Positions 45,276-56,796 of a stretch of DNA of 64,000 nt are shown here, in pieces. Source of the stretch: Merluccius polli (taxonomy: Eukaryota; Chordata; Actinopteri; Gadiformes; Merlucciidae); contig JAOPHQ010004627.1 in NCBI GenBank assembly GCA_030340625.1, positions 1 through 64,000 of the forward strand, read 5' to 3'. The notes under the pieces were generated by a model. That model did not search any database. It was not told the origin of the DNA and saw nothing but the letters and a program-made list of their open reading frames with translations. Position 1 is the first letter of the stretch, and the number at the start of each line of letters is the position of its first letter. The translations under genes and the position numbers were made by a program.

Positions 45276-45357
45276 GACAGCGTGGCCGAGCGGTGTAAGG
45301 TGCTGGATTAAGGCCCCAGTCACTTCAAAGGCGTGGGTTTGAATCCCACCGCTGTCA
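45276..45357 (+). pseudogene. tRNA-Leu-like, class P
   Basis: CCCCAG and box B GGTTTGAATCC. T4 follows. Confidence 0.65.
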
Positions 45358-45579
45358 AAAGGGTTTTGCTGAAAGACAATAATTCACATTCAATACGAAA
45401 TTCAACAGCGACATGGCGGTGTCCACGGAGGACACCCTGCCTACAGGTAGTTGACCCGCCACCAGGAAGTGGATCCGCCACCAGGTAGCTCACCCGCCTA
45501 CATGTAGCTGCCCCAGCTACAGGTAGCTGAGGTAGCTGACCTGCCACTGCGGCAGGTCAGTGGGCAGGCTGTGCTACAC

Positions 45580-45661
45580 GATAGCGTGGCCGAGCAGTCT
45601 AAGGCGCTGGATAAAGGCTCCAGTCTCTTCGGAGGCGTGGGTTCGAATCCCACCGCTGTCA
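45580..45661 (+). tRNA. tRNA-Leu (AAG) variant lacking U33
   Basis: Loop TAAAGGC and D loop GAGCAGTC. T4 follows. Confidence 0.45.
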
Positions 45662-46091
45662 GTCTTGTTTTGCTGAAAGACAATGATTCACATTCAATAC
45701 GAAATTCAACAGCGACACAGCTCCACGGAGGTAGCGGACCCGCCACCAGGTAGCGGACCCGCCACCAGGAAGCGGACCCGCCTACATGTAGTTGACCCAC
45801 CACCAGTTAGCTGACACGCCTACAGGTAGCGGACCCGCCACCAGGTAGCGGAGCCGCCACCATGAAGCGGACCCGCCTACATGTATTTGACCCACCACCA
45901 GTTAGCTGACCCGCCTACAGGTAGTTGACCCGCCACCATGTAGCGGACCCGCCTACATGTACTTGACCCACCACCTGGAAGCTGACCTGCCTACAGGTAG
46001 TTGACCTGTCACCAGGAAGCGGACCCACCTACAGGTAGCTGAGGTAGCTGACCTGCCACTGCGGCAGGTCAGCGGGCGGGCTGTGCTACAT

Positions 46092-46173
46092 GATAGCGTG
46101 GCCGAGCGGTCTAAGGCGCTGGATTAAGGCTCCAGTCTCTTCGGAGGCGTGGGTTCGAATCCCACCGCTGTCA
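46092..46173 (+). tRNA. tRNA-Leu (AAG)
   Basis: Consensus. T4 follows. Confidence 0.88.
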
Positions 46174-46562
46174 GTCTTGTTTTGCAGAAAGACAATGATT
46201 CACATTCAATACGAAATTCAACAGCGACAGGGCTCCACAGAGGACACCCTGCCTACAGGTGGGTCACTTACATGTAGGCGGGTCAGCTTCCTGGTGCGCT
46301 ACCTGGTGGCGGGTCAGCTACCTGAGCGGACCCGCCTACATGTAGTTGACCCGCCACCAGGTAGCTGACCTGCCCGCAGGAAGTGGACCCGCCTACAGGT
46401 AGCTGACCCGCCACCAGGTACCGCACCAGGAAGCTGACCCGCCTAAATGTAGCTGACCCGCCACCAGGTAGCTGACCTGCCTACATGTAGCTGACTCACC
46501 TACAGGTAGCTGAGGTAGCTGACCTGCCACTGCGGCAGGTCTGCGGGCGGCCTATGCTACAC

Positions 46563-46644
46563 GATAGTGTGGCCGAGCGGTCTAAGGCGCTGGATTAAGG
46601 CTCCAGTCTCTTCGGAGGCGTGGGTTCGAATCCCACCGCTGTCA
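46563..46644 (+). tRNA. tRNA-Leu (AAG)
   Basis: Acceptor GATAGTG. T4 follows. Confidence 0.85.
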
Positions 46645-46881
46645 GAACGATTTTGCTGAAAGAAAATTACTCACATTCAATACGAAATTCAACAGCGACA
46701 CGGCTCCACGGAGGACACCTTGCCTACAGGTAGTTGACCCGCCACCAGGAAGCGCATCTGCCTACAGGTAGCTGACCTCCCACCAAGTAGCTGACCCGCC
46801 TACATGTAGCTGCCCCAGCTACAGGTAGCTGAGGTAGCTGACCTGCCATTGCGGCAGGTCAGTGGGCGGGCTGTGCTACAC

Positions 46882-46963
46882 GATAGCGTGGCCGAGCGGT
46901 CTAAGGCGCTGGATTAAGGCTCCAGTCTCTTCGGAGGCGTGGGTTCGAATCCCACCGCTGTCA
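46882..46963 (+). tRNA. tRNA-Leu (AAG)
   Basis: Consensus. No T4; X copy at +180. Confidence 0.87.
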
Positions 46964-47061
46964 GTACGGTCTTGTTGAAAGACAATAGTTCACGTTCAAT
47001 ACCATAGTCAACAGCGACAGAGCTCCACGGAAGACACCCTGCCTACATGTAGCTGACCTGC

Positions 47062-47143
47062 CACTGCGGCACCGAGCGGTCTAAGGCGCTGGATTAAGGC
47101 GCTAGTCACTTCAGAGGCGTGGGTTCGAATCCCACCGCTGTCA
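47062..47143 (+). pseudogene. tRNA-Leu-like, class X
   Basis: GCTAG variant. T4 and CCCC-loop hairpin follow. Confidence 0.7.
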
Positions 47144-47447
47144 CTCTTGTTTTGCTGAAAGACAATGATTCACATTCAATACGAAATTCAACAGCGACAC
47201 GGCTCCACAGAGGACACCCTGCCTACAGGTGGGTCAGCTACATGTAGGCGGGTCAGCTTCCTGGTGCGCTACCTGGTGGCGGGTCAGCTACCTGTAGGCG
47301 GGTCCACTTCCTGCCCCCAGGAAGTGGACCCGGTTAGCTGATCCGCCTACAGGTAGCTGATCTCCCACCAAGTAGCTGACCCGCCTACATGTAGCTGAGG
47401 TAGCTGACCTGCCACTGCAGCAGGTCAGTGGGCGGGCTCTGCTACAC

Positions 47448-47529
47448 GATAGCGTGGCCGAGCGGTCTAAGGCGCTGGATTAAGGCTCCAGTCTCTTCGG
47501 AGGCGTGGGTTCGAATCCCACCGCTGTCA
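47448..47529 (+). tRNA. tRNA-Leu (AAG)
   Basis: Consensus. No T4. Confidence 0.87.
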
Positions 47530-47899
47530 CTACGGTCTTGTTGAAAGACAATAATTCACATTCAATACGATAGTCAACAGCGACAGAGCTCCACGGAGGA
47601 CACCCTGCCTACAGGTAGTTGACCCGTCACCCGGTAGCTGACCCGCCACCAGGTAGCGGACCCGCCACCAGGAAGCGGACCCGCCTACATGTAGTTGACC
47701 CACCTCCAGTTAGCTGACCCGCCACCAGGTAGCGGACCCGCCACCAGGAAGCGGACCCGCCTACATGTACTTGACCCACCACCTGGAAGCTGACCTGCCT
47801 ACAGGTAGTTGACCTGTCACCAGGAAGCGGACCCACCTACAGGTGGCTGAGGTAGCTGACCTGCCACTGCGGCAGGTCAGTGGGCGGGCTATGCTACAC

Positions 47900-47981
47900 G
47901 GTAGCGTGGCCGAGCGGTCTAAGGCGCTGGATTAAGGCTCCAGTCTCTTCGGAGGCGTGGGTTCGAATCCCACCGCTGTCA
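47900..47981 (+). tRNA. tRNA-Leu (AAG)
   Basis: Acceptor GGTAGCG, two G-T wobbles. No T4; X copy at +180. Confidence 0.85.
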
Positions 47982-48079
47982 GTACGGTCTTGTTGAAAGA
48001 CAATAATTCACATTCAATACCATAGTCAACAGCGACAGAGCTCCACGGAAAACACCCTGCCTACATGTAGCTGACATGC

Positions 48080-48161
48080 CACTGCGGCACCGAGCGGTCT
48101 AAGGCGCTGGATTAAGGCGCCAGTCACTTCAGAGGTGTGGGTTCGAATCCCACCGCTGTCA
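48080..48161 (+). pseudogene. tRNA-Leu-like, class X
   Basis: GAGGTGTGGG. T4 follows. Confidence 0.7.
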
Positions 48162-48465
48162 CTCTTGTTTTGCTGAAAGACAATGATTCACATTCAATAC
48201 GAAATTCAACAGCGACACGGCTCCACAGAGGACACCCTGCCTACAGGTGGGTCAGCTACATGTAGGCGGGTCAGCTTCCTGGTGCGCTACCTGGTGGCGG
48301 GTCGGCTACCTGTAGGCGGGTCCACTTCCTGGGGGCAGGAAGTGGACCCGGTTAGCTGACCCGCCTACAGGTAGCTGACCTCCCACCAAGTAGCTGACCC
48401 GCCTACATGTAGCTGAGGTAGCTGACCTGCCACTGCAGCAGGTCAGTGGGCGTGCTGTGCTACAC

Positions 48466-48547
48466 GATAGCGTGGCCGAGCGGTCTAAGGCGCTGGATTT
48501 AGGCTCCAGTCTCTTCGGAGGCGTGGGTTCGAATCCCACCGCTGTCA
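48466..48547 (+). tRNA. tRNA-Leu (TAG)
   Basis: Consensus. No T4. Confidence 0.86.
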
Positions 48548-48948
48548 GTACGGTCTTGTTGAAAGACAATAATTCACATTCAATACGATAGTCAACAGCG
48601 ACAGAGCTCCATGGAGGACACCCTGCCTACAGGTATCTGACCCGCCACCAGGAAGCGGACCTGCCTACATGTAGTTGACCCGCCACCAGGTAGCTGACCT
48701 GCCCGCAGGAAGCGGACCCCCCTACATATAGTTGACCCGCCACCAGGTAGCTGACCTGCCCGCAGGAAGTGGACCCACCTACAGGTAGCTGACCCGCCAC
48801 CAGGTACCGCACCAGGAAGCTGACCCGCCTACATGTAGCTGACCCGCCACCAGGTAGCTGACCTGCCTACATGTAGCTGACTCACCTACAGGTAGCTGAG
48901 GTAGCTGACCTGCCACTGCGGCAGGTCAGCGGGCGGCCCATGCTACAC

Positions 48949-49030
48949 GATAGCGTGGCCGAGCGGTCTAAGGCGCTGGATTTAGGCTCCAGTCTCTTCG
49001 GAGGCGTGGGTTCGAATCCCACCGCTGTCA
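48949..49030 (+). tRNA. tRNA-Leu (TAG)
   Basis: Consensus. T4 follows. Confidence 0.88.
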
Positions 49031-49267
49031 GAAGGGTTTTGCTGAAAGACAATAACTCACATTCAATACGAAATTCAACAGCGACACGGCTCCACGGAGG
49101 ACACCTTGCCTACAGGTAGTTGACCCGCCACCAGGTAGCTGACCCGCCACCAAGAAGCGCATCCGCCTACAGGTAGCTGACCTCCCACCAAGTAGCTGAC
49201 CCGCCTACATGTAGCTGAGGTAGCTGACCTGCCACTGCGGCAGGTCAGTGGGTGGGCTGTGCTACAG

Positions 49268-49349
49268 GATAGCGTGGCCGAGCCGTCTAAGGCGCTGTAT
49301 TAAGGCTCCAGTCTCTTCGTAGCCGTGGGTTCGAATCCCACTGCTGTCA
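49268..49349 (+). pseudogene. tRNA-Leu (AAG) copy, multiple substitutions
   Basis: D loop GAGCCGTC, anticodon stem CTGTA mismatched, variable arm TTCGTAGC. Length kept at 82 nt. T4 follows. Confidence 0.6.
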
Positions 49350-49586
49350 GAAGGGTTTTGCTGAAAGACAATAACTCACATTCAATACGAAATTCAACAG
49401 CGACACGGCTCCACGGAGGACACCTTGCCTACAGGTAGTTGACCCGCCACCAGGTAGCTGACCCGCCACCAGGAAGCACATCCGCCTACAGGTAGCTGAC
49501 CTCCCACCAAGTAGCTGACCCGCCTACATGTAGCTGAGGTAGCTGACCTGCCACTGCAGCAGGTCAGTGGGCGGGCTGTGCTACAC

Positions 49587-49668
49587 GATAGCGTGGCCGA
49601 GCGGTCTAAGGCACTGGATTAAGGCTCCAGTCTCTTCGGAGGCGTGGGTTCGAATCCCACCGCTGTCA
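49587..49668 (+). tRNA. tRNA-Leu (AAG)
   Basis: GCACTGG as at 680. No T4. Confidence 0.82.
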
Positions 49669-50076
49669 CTACGGTCTTGTTGAAAGACAATAATTCACAT
49701 TCAATACGATAGTCAACAGTGACAGAGCTCCACGGAGGACACCCTGCCTACAGGTAGTTGACCCGTCACCCGGTAGCTGACTCGCCTACAGGTAGTTGAC
49801 CCGCCACCAGGTAGCGGACCCGCCACCAGGAAGCGGACCCGCCTACATGTAGTTGACCCACCTCCAGTTAGCTGACCCGCCACCAGGTAGCGGACCCGCC
49901 ACCAGGTAGCGGACCCGCCACCAGGAAGCGGACCCGCCTACATGTACTTGACCCACCACCTGGAAGCTGACCTGCCTACAGGTAGTTGACCTGTCACCAG
50001 GAAGCGGACCCACCTACAGGTGGCTGAGGTAGCTGACCTGCCACTGCGGCAGGTCAGTGGGCGGGCTGTGCTACAC

Positions 50077-50158
50077 GATAGCGTGGCCGAGCGGTCTAAG
50101 GCGCTGGATTAAGGCTCCAGTCTCTTCGGAGGTGTGGGTTCGAATCCCACCGCTGTCA
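50077..50158 (+). tRNA. tRNA-Leu (AAG)
   Basis: GAGGTGTGGG before the T loop. No T4; X copy at +180. Confidence 0.85.
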
Positions 50159-50256
50159 GTACGGTCTTGTTGAAAGACAATAATTCACATTCAATACCAT
50201 AGTCAACAGCGACAGAGCTCCACGGAAAACACCCTGCCTACATGTAGCTGACCTGC

Positions 50257-50338
50257 CACTGCGGCACCGAGCGGTCTAAGGTGCTGGATTAAGGCGCCAG
50301 TCACTTCAGAGGTGTGGGTTCGAATCCCACCGCTGTCA
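50257..50338 (+). pseudogene. tRNA-Leu-like, class X
   Basis: GGTGCTGG and GAGGTGTGGG. T4 and CCCC-loop hairpin follow. Confidence 0.7.
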
Positions 50339-50642
50339 CTCTTGTTTTGCTGAAAGACAATGATTCACATTCAATACGAAATTCAACAGCGACACGGCTC
50401 CACAGAGGACACCCTGCCTACAGGTGGGTCAGCTACATGTAGGCGGGTCAGCTTCCTGGTGCGCTACCTGGTGGCGGGTCGGCTACCTGTAGGCGGGTCC
50501 ACTTCCTGCCCCCAGGAAGTGGACCCGGTTAGCTGACCCGCCTCCAGGTAGCTGACCTCCCACCAAGTAGCTGACCCGCCTACATGTAGCTGAGGTAGCT
50601 GACCTGCCACTGCAGCAGGTCACTGGGTGGGCTGTGCTACAT

Positions 50643-50724
50643 GACAGCGTGGCCGAGCGGTGTAAGGTGCTGGATTAAGGCGCCAGTCACTTCAAAGGCG
50701 TGGGTTCGAATCCCACCGCTGTCA
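50643..50724 (+). pseudogene. tRNA-Leu-like, class P
   Basis: GACAGCG acceptor. T4 follows; trailer shortened (AATTCACAGCGAC). Confidence 0.65.
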
Positions 50725-50918
50725 AAAGGGTTTTGCTGAAAGACAATAATTCACAGCGACACGGCGGTGTCCACGGAGGACACCCTGCCTACAGGTAGTT
50801 GACCCGCCACCAGGAAGCGGACCCACCTACAGGTAGCTCACCCGCCACCAGGTAGCTGACCCGCCTACATGTAGCTGACCTGCCACTGCGGCAGGTCAGC
50901 TGGCGGGCTGTGCTACAC

Positions 50919-51000
50919 GATAGCGTGGCCGAGCGGTCTAAGGCGCTGGATTAAGGCTCCAGTCTCTTCGGAGGCGTGGGTTCGAATCCCACCGCTGTCA
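50919..51000 (+). tRNA. tRNA-Leu (AAG)
   Basis: Consensus. No T4; P copy at +247. Confidence 0.87.
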
Positions 51001-51165
51001 GTACGGTCTTGTTGAAAGACAATAAGTCACATTCAATACGATAGTGAACAGCGACAGAGCTCCATGGAGGACACCCTGCCTACAGGTAGCTGACCCGCCA
51101 CCAGGGAAAGCATCCGCTTACAGGTAGCTGACCTGCGGCAGGTCAGCGGGCGGGCTGTGCTACAC

Positions 51166-51247
51166 GATAGCCTGGCCGAGCGGTGTAAGGTGCTGGATTA
51201 AAGCGCCAGTCACTTCGAAGGCGTGGGTTCGAATCCCACCGCTGTCA
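51166..51247 (+). pseudogene. tRNA-Leu-like, class P, anticodon AAA
   Basis: GATAGCC acceptor; loop TTAAAGC changes the anticodon from AAG to AAA (Phe codon UUU). Variable region TCACTTCGAAGGC. T4 follows. Confidence 0.6.
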
Positions 51248-51557
51248 AAAGGGTTTTGCTGAAAGACAATAATTCACACTCAATACGAAATTCAACAGCG
51301 ACACGGCGGTGTCCACGGAGGGCACCCTGCCTACATGTAGTTGACCCGCCACCAGGTAGCTGACCTGCCCGCAGGAAGTGGACCCACCTACAGGTAGCTG
51401 ACCCGCCACCAGGTACCGCACCAGGAAGCTGACCCGCCTACATGTAGCTGACCCGCCACCAGGTAGCTGACCTGCCTACATGTAGCTGACTCACCTACAG
51501 GTAGCTGAGGTAGCTGACCTGCCACTGCGGCAGGTCAGCGGGCGGCCTATGGTACAC

Positions 51558-51640
51558 GATAGCGTGGCCGAGCGGTCTAAGGCGCTGGATTTAGGCTCCA
51601 GTCTCTTTGGAGGCGCTGCGTTCGAATCCCACCGCTGTCA
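51558..51640 (+). pseudogene. tRNA-Leu (TAG) copy, damaged T stem
   Basis: 83 nt; GGCGCTGCGTTCG replaces GGCGTGGGTTCG and TCTTTGG replaces TCTTCGG. T4 follows. Confidence 0.65.
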
Positions 51641-51877
51641 GAAGTGTTTTGCTGAAAGACAATAACTCACATTCAATACGAAATTCAACAGCGACACGGC
51701 TCCACGGAGGTCACCTTGCCTACAGGTGGTTGACCCGCCACCAGGTAGCTGACCCGCCACCAGGAAGCGCATCCGCCTACAGGTAGCTGACCTCCCACCA
51801 AGTAGCTGACCCGCCTACATGTAGCTGAGGTAGCTGACCTGCCACTGCGGCAGGTCAGTGGGCGGGCTGTGCTACAC

Positions 51878-51959
51878 GATAGCGTGGCCGAGCGGTCTAA
51901 GGCGCTGGATTAAGGCTCCAGTCTCTTCGGAGGCGTGGGTTCGAATCCCACCGCTGTCA
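51878..51959 (+). tRNA. tRNA-Leu (AAG)
   Basis: Consensus. No T4. Confidence 0.87.
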
Positions 51960-52329
51960 CTACGGTCTTGTTGAAAGACAATAATTCACATTCAATACGA
52001 TAGTCAACAGCGACAGAGCTCCACGGAGGACACCCTGCCTACAGGTAGTTGACCCGTCACCCGGTAGCTGACCCGCCACCAGGTAGCGGACCCGCCACCA
52101 GGAAGCGGACCCGCCTACATGTAGTTGACCCACCTCCAGTTAGCTGACCCGCCACCAGGTAGCGGACCCGCCACCAGGAAGCGGACCCGCCTACATGTAC
52201 TTGACCCACCACCTGGAAGCTGACCTGCCTACAGGTAGTTGACCTGTCACCAGGAAGCGGACCCACCTACAGGTGGCTGAGGTAGCTGACCTGCCACTGC
52301 GGCAGGTCAGTGGGCGGGCTATGCTACAC

Positions 52330-52411
52330 GGTAGCGTGGCCGAGCGGTCTAAGGCGCTGGATTAAGGCTCCAGTCTCTTCGGAGGCGTGGGTTCGAATCC
52401 CACCGCTGTCA
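52330..52411 (+). tRNA. tRNA-Leu (AAG)
   Basis: Acceptor GGTAGCG. No T4; X copy at +180. Confidence 0.85.
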
Positions 52412-52509
52412 GTACGGTCTTGTTGAAAGACAATAATTCACAATCAATACCATAGTCAACAGCGACAGAGCTCCACGGAAAACACCCTGCCTACATGTAG
52501 CTGACATGC

Positions 52510-52591
52510 CACTGCGGCACCGAGCGGTCTAAGGCGCTGGATTAAGGCGCCAGTCACTTCAGAGGTGTGGGTTCGAATCCCACCGCTGTCA
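52510..52591 (+). pseudogene. tRNA-Leu-like, class X
   Basis: Duplicate of 48080. T4 follows. Confidence 0.7.
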
Positions 52592-52895
52592 CTCTTGTTT
52601 TGCTGAAAGACAATGATTCACATTCAATACGAAATTCAACAGCGACACGGCTCCACAGAGGACACCCTGCCTACAGGTGGGTCAGCTACATGTAGGCGGG
52701 TCAGCTTCCTGGTGCGCTACCTGGTGGCGGGTCGGCTACCTGTAGGCGGGTCCACTTCCTGGGGGCAGGAAGTGGACCCGGTTAGCTGACCCGCCTACAG
52801 GTAGCTGACCTCCCACCAAGTAGCTGACCCGCCTACATGTAGCTGAGGTAGCTGACCTGCCACTGCAGCAGGTCAGTGGGCGTGCTGTGCTACAC

Positions 52896-52977
52896 GATAG
52901 CGTGGCCGAGCGGTCTAAGGCGCTGGATTTAGGCTCCAGTCTCTTCGGAGGCGTGGGTTCGAATCCCACCGCTGTCA
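52896..52977 (+). tRNA. tRNA-Leu (TAG)
   Basis: Consensus. No T4. Confidence 0.86.
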
Positions 52978-53378
52978 GTACGGTCTTGTTGAAAGACAAT
53001 AATTCACATTCAATACGATAGTCAACAGCGACAGAGCTCCATGGAGGACACCCTGCCTACAGGTATCTGACCCGCCACCAGGAAGCGGACCTGCCTACAT
53101 GTAGTTGACCCGCCACCAGGTAGCTGACCTGCCCGCAGGAAGCGGACCCCCCTACATATAGTTGACCCGCCACCAGGTAGCTGACCTGCCCGCAGGAAGT
53201 GGACCCACCTACAGGTAGCTGACCCGCCACCAGGTACCGCACCAGGAAGCTGACCCGCCTACATGTAGCTGACCCGCCACCAGGTAGCTGACCTGCCTAC
53301 ATGTAGCTGACTCACCTACAGGTAGCTGAGGTAGCTGACCTGCCACTGCGGCAGGTCAGCGGGCGGCCCATGCTACAC

Positions 53379-53460
53379 GATAGCGTGGCCGAGCGGTCTA
53401 AGGCGCTGGATTTAGGCTCCAGTCTCTTCGGAGGCGTGGGTTCGAATCCCACCGCTGTCA
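53379..53460 (+). tRNA. tRNA-Leu (TAG)
   Basis: Consensus. T4 follows. Confidence 0.88.
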
Positions 53461-53697
53461 GAAGGGTTTTGCTGAAAGACAATAACTCACATTCAATACG
53501 AAATTCAACAGCGACACGGCTCCACGGAGGACACCTTGCCTACAGGTAGTTGACCCGCCACCAGGTAGCTGACCCGCCACCAAGAAGCGCATCCGCCTAC
53601 AGGTAGCTGACCTCCCACCAAGTAGCTGACCCGCCTACATGTAGCTGAGGTAGCTGACCTGCCACTGCGGCAGGTCAGTGGGTGGGCTGTGCTACAG

Positions 53698-53779
53698 GAT
53701 AGCGTGGCCGAGCCGTCTAAGGCGCTGTATTAAGGCTCCAGTCTCTTCGTAGCCGTGGGTTCGAATCCCACTGCTGTCA
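53698..53779 (+). pseudogene. tRNA-Leu (AAG) copy, multiple substitutions
   Basis: Duplicate of 49268 with the same changes. T4 follows. Confidence 0.6.
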
Positions 53780-54016
53780 GAAGGGTTTTGCTGAAAGACA
53801 ATAACTCACATTCAATACGAAATTCAACAGCGACACGGCTCCACGGAGGACACCTTGCCTACAGGTAGTTGACCCGCCACCAGGTAGCTGACCCGCCACC
53901 AGGAAGCACATCCGCCTACAGGTAGCTGACCTCCCACCAAGTAGCTGACCCGCCTACATGTAGCTGAGGTAGCTGACCTGCCACTGCAGCAGGTCAGTGG
54001 GCGGGCTGTGCTACAC

Positions 54017-54098
54017 GATAGCGTGGCCGAGCGGTCTAAGGCACTGGATTAAGGCTCCAGTCTCTTCGGAGGCGTGGGTTCGAATCCCACCGCTGTCA
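54017..54098 (+). tRNA. tRNA-Leu (AAG)
   Basis: GCACTGG. No T4. Confidence 0.82.
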
Positions 54099-54506
54099 CT
54101 ACGGTCTTGTTGAAAGACAATAATTCACATTCAATACGATAGTCAACAGTGACAGAGCTCCACGGAGGACACCCTGCCTACAGGTAGTTGACCCGTCACC
54201 CGGTAGCTGACTCGCCTACAGGTAGTTGACCCGCCACCAGGTAGCGGACCCGCCACCAGGAAGCGGACCCGCCTACATGTAGTTGACCCACCTCCAGTTA
54301 GCTGACCCGCCACCAGGTAGCGGACCCGCCACCAGGTAGCGGACCCGCCACCAGGAAGCGGACCCGCCTACATGTACTTGACCCACCACCTGGAAGCTGA
54401 CCTGCCTACAGGTAGTTGACCTGTCACCAGGAAGCGGACCCACCTACAGGTGGCTGAGGTAGCTGACCTGCCACTGCGGCAGGTCAGTGGGCGGGCTGTG
54501 CTACAC

Positions 54507-54588
54507 GATAGCGTGGCCGAGCGGTCTAAGGCGCTGGATTAAGGCTCCAGTCTCTTCGGAGGTGTGGGTTCGAATCCCACCGCTGTCA
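54507..54588 (+). tRNA. tRNA-Leu (AAG)
   Basis: GAGGTGTGGG. No T4; X copy at +180. Confidence 0.85.
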
Positions 54589-54686
54589 GTACGGTCTTGT
54601 TGAAAGACAATAATTCACATTCAATACCATAGTCAACAGCGACAGAGCTCCACGGAAAACACCCTGCCTACATGTAGCTGACCTGC

Positions 54687-54768
54687 CACTGCGGCACCGA
54701 GCGGTCTAAGGTGCTGGATTAAGGCGCCAGTCACTTCAGAGGTGTGGGTTCGAATCCCACCGCTGTCA
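54687..54768 (+). pseudogene. tRNA-Leu-like, class X
   Basis: Duplicate of 50257. T4 follows. Confidence 0.7.
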
Positions 54769-55072
54769 CTCTTGTTTTGCTGAAAGACAATGATTCACAT
54801 TCAATACGAAATTCAACAGCGACACGGCTCCACAGAGGACACCCTGCCTACAGGTGGGTCAGCTACATGTAGGCGGGTCAGCTTCCTGGTGCGCTACCTG
54901 GTGGCGGGTCGGCTACCTGTAGGCGGGTCCACTTCCTGCCCCCAGGAAGTGGACCCGGTTAGCTGACCCGCCTCCAGGTAGCTGACCTCCCACCAAGTAG
55001 CTGACCCGCCTACATGTAGCTGAGGTAGCTGACCTGCCACTGCAGCAGGTCACTGGGTGGGCTGTGCTACAT

Positions 55073-55154
55073 GACAGCGTGGCCGAGCGGTGTAAGGTGC
55101 TGGATTAAGGCGCCAGTCACTTCAAAGGCGTGGGTTCGAATCCCACCGCTGTCA
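55073..55154 (+). pseudogene. tRNA-Leu-like, class P
   Basis: Duplicate of 50643. T4 follows. Confidence 0.65.
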
Positions 55155-55348
55155 AAAGGGTTTTGCTGAAAGACAATAATTCACAGCGACACGGCGGTGT
55201 CCACGGAGGACACCCTGCCTACAGGTAGTTGACCCGCCACCAGGAAGCGGACCCACCTACAGGTAGCTCACCCGCCACCAGGTAGCTGACCCGCCTACAT
55301 GTAGCTGACCTGCCACTGCGGCAGGTCAGCTGGCGGGCTGTGCTACAC

Positions 55349-55430
55349 GATAGCGTGGCCGAGCGGTCTAAGGCGCTGGATTAAGGCTCCAGTCTCTTCG
55401 GAGGCGTGGGTTCGAATCCCACCGCTGTCA
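55349..55430 (+). tRNA. tRNA-Leu (AAG)
   Basis: Consensus. No T4; P copy at +247. Confidence 0.87.
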
Positions 55431-55595
55431 GTACGGTCTTGTTGAAAGACAATAAGTCACATTCAATACGATAGTGAACAGCGACAGAGCTCCATGGAGG
55501 ACACCCTGCCTACAGGTAGCTGACCCGCCACCAGGGAAAGCATCCGCTTACAGGTAGCTGACCTGCGGCAGGTCAGCGGGCGGGCTGTGCTACAC

Positions 55596-55677
55596 GATAG
55601 CCTGGCCGAGCGGTGTAAGGTGCTGGATTAAAGCGCCAGTCACTTCGAAGGCGTGGGTTCGAATCCCACCGCTGTCA
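55596..55677 (+). pseudogene. tRNA-Leu-like, class P, anticodon AAA
   Basis: Duplicate of 51166, same TTAAAGC loop. T4 follows. Confidence 0.6.
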
Positions 55678-55987
55678 AAAGGGTTTTGCTGAAAGACAAT
55701 AATTCACACTCAATACGAAATTCAACAGCGACACGGCGGTGTCCACGGAGGGCACCCTGCCTACATGTAGTTGACCCGCCACCAGGTAGCTGACCTGCCC
55801 GCAGGAAGTGGACCCACCTACAGGTAGCTGACCCGCCACCAGGTACCGCACCAGGAAGCTGACCCGCCTACATGTAGCTGACCCGCCACCAGGTAGCTGA
55901 CCTGCCTACATGTAGCTGACTCACCTACAGGTAGCTGAGGTAGCTGACCTGCCACTGCGGCAGGTCAGCGGGCGGCCTATGGTACAC

Positions 55988-56070
55988 GATAGCGTGGCCG
56001 AGCGGTCTAAGGCGCTGGATTTAGGCTCCAGTCTCTTTGGAGGCGCTGCGTTCGAATCCCACCGCTGTCA
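55988..56070 (+). pseudogene. tRNA-Leu (TAG) copy, damaged T stem
   Basis: Duplicate of 51558. T4 follows. Confidence 0.65.
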
Positions 56071-56307
56071 GAAGGGTTTTGCTGAAAGACAATAACTCAC
56101 ATTCAATACGAAATTCAACAGCGACACGGCTCCACGGAGGTCACCTTGCCTACAGGTGGTTGACCCGCCACCAGGTAGCTGACCCGCCACCAGGAAGCGC
56201 ATCCGCCTACAGGTAGCTGACCTCCCACCAAGTAGCTGACCCGCCTACATGTAGCTGAGGTAGCTGACCTGCCACTGCGGCAGGTCAGTGGGCGGGCTGT
56301 GCTACAC

Positions 56308-56389
56308 GATAGCGTGGCCGAGCGGTCTAAGGCGCTGGATTAAGGCTCCAGTCTCTTCGGAGGCGTGGGTTCGAATCCCACCGCTGTCA
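56308..56389 (+). tRNA. tRNA-Leu (AAG)
   Basis: Consensus. No T4; X copy at +180. Confidence 0.87.
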
Positions 56390-56487
56390 GTACGGTCTTG
56401 TTGAAAGACAATAATTCACATTCAATACCATAGTCAACAGCGACAGAGCTCCACGGAAGACACCCTGCCTACATGTAGCTGACCTGC

Positions 56488-56569
56488 CACTGCGGCACCG
56501 AGCGGTCTAAGGCGCTGGATTAAGGCGCCAGTCACTTCAGAGGCGTGGGTTCGAATCCCACCGCTGTCA
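56488..56569 (+). pseudogene. tRNA-Leu-like, class X
   Basis: T4 follows, then an abrupt change to a shortened trailer (TTTTATTGTCACATTC). Confidence 0.7.
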
Positions 56570-56719
56570 CTCTTGTTTTATTGTCACATTCAATACGATA
56601 GTCAACAGCGACAGAGCTCCATGGAGGACACCCTGCCTACAGGTAGCTGACCCGCCACCAGGAAGCGCATCCGCTTACAGGTAGCTGACCTGCGGCAGGT
56701 CAGGGGGTGGGCTGTGCTA

Positions 56720-56796
56720 CGTGGCCGAGCGGTGTAAGGTGCTGGATTAAGGCGCCAGTCACTTCAAAGGTGTGGGTTCGAATCCCACTGCTGTCA
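56720..56796 (+). pseudogene. tRNA-Leu-like, class P, 5'-truncated
   Basis: First acceptor bases deleted as at 32121; GAAGGTGTGGG class change in T arm (AAAGGTGTGGG). T4 follows. Confidence 0.7.

Larger units (their letters stand above)
47448..51877 (+). repeat. 4,430-bp higher-order block, copy 1
   Basis: All 13 tRNA-like copies from 47448 to 51558 recur exactly 4,430 bp further on, in the same order and with no net indel. Differences seen by eye are few: for example CATTCAATAC at 48011 versus CAATCAATAC at 52441, and GAAGTGTTTT versus GAAGGGTTTT after the damaged TAG copies. Confidence 0.9.
51878..56307 (+). repeat. 4,430-bp higher-order block, copy 2
   Basis: Direct tandem repeat of 47448-51877. 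Similarity continues through the next tRNA (56308-56389) and breaks in its trailer, CTACGG versus GTACGG. Confidence 0.9.
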
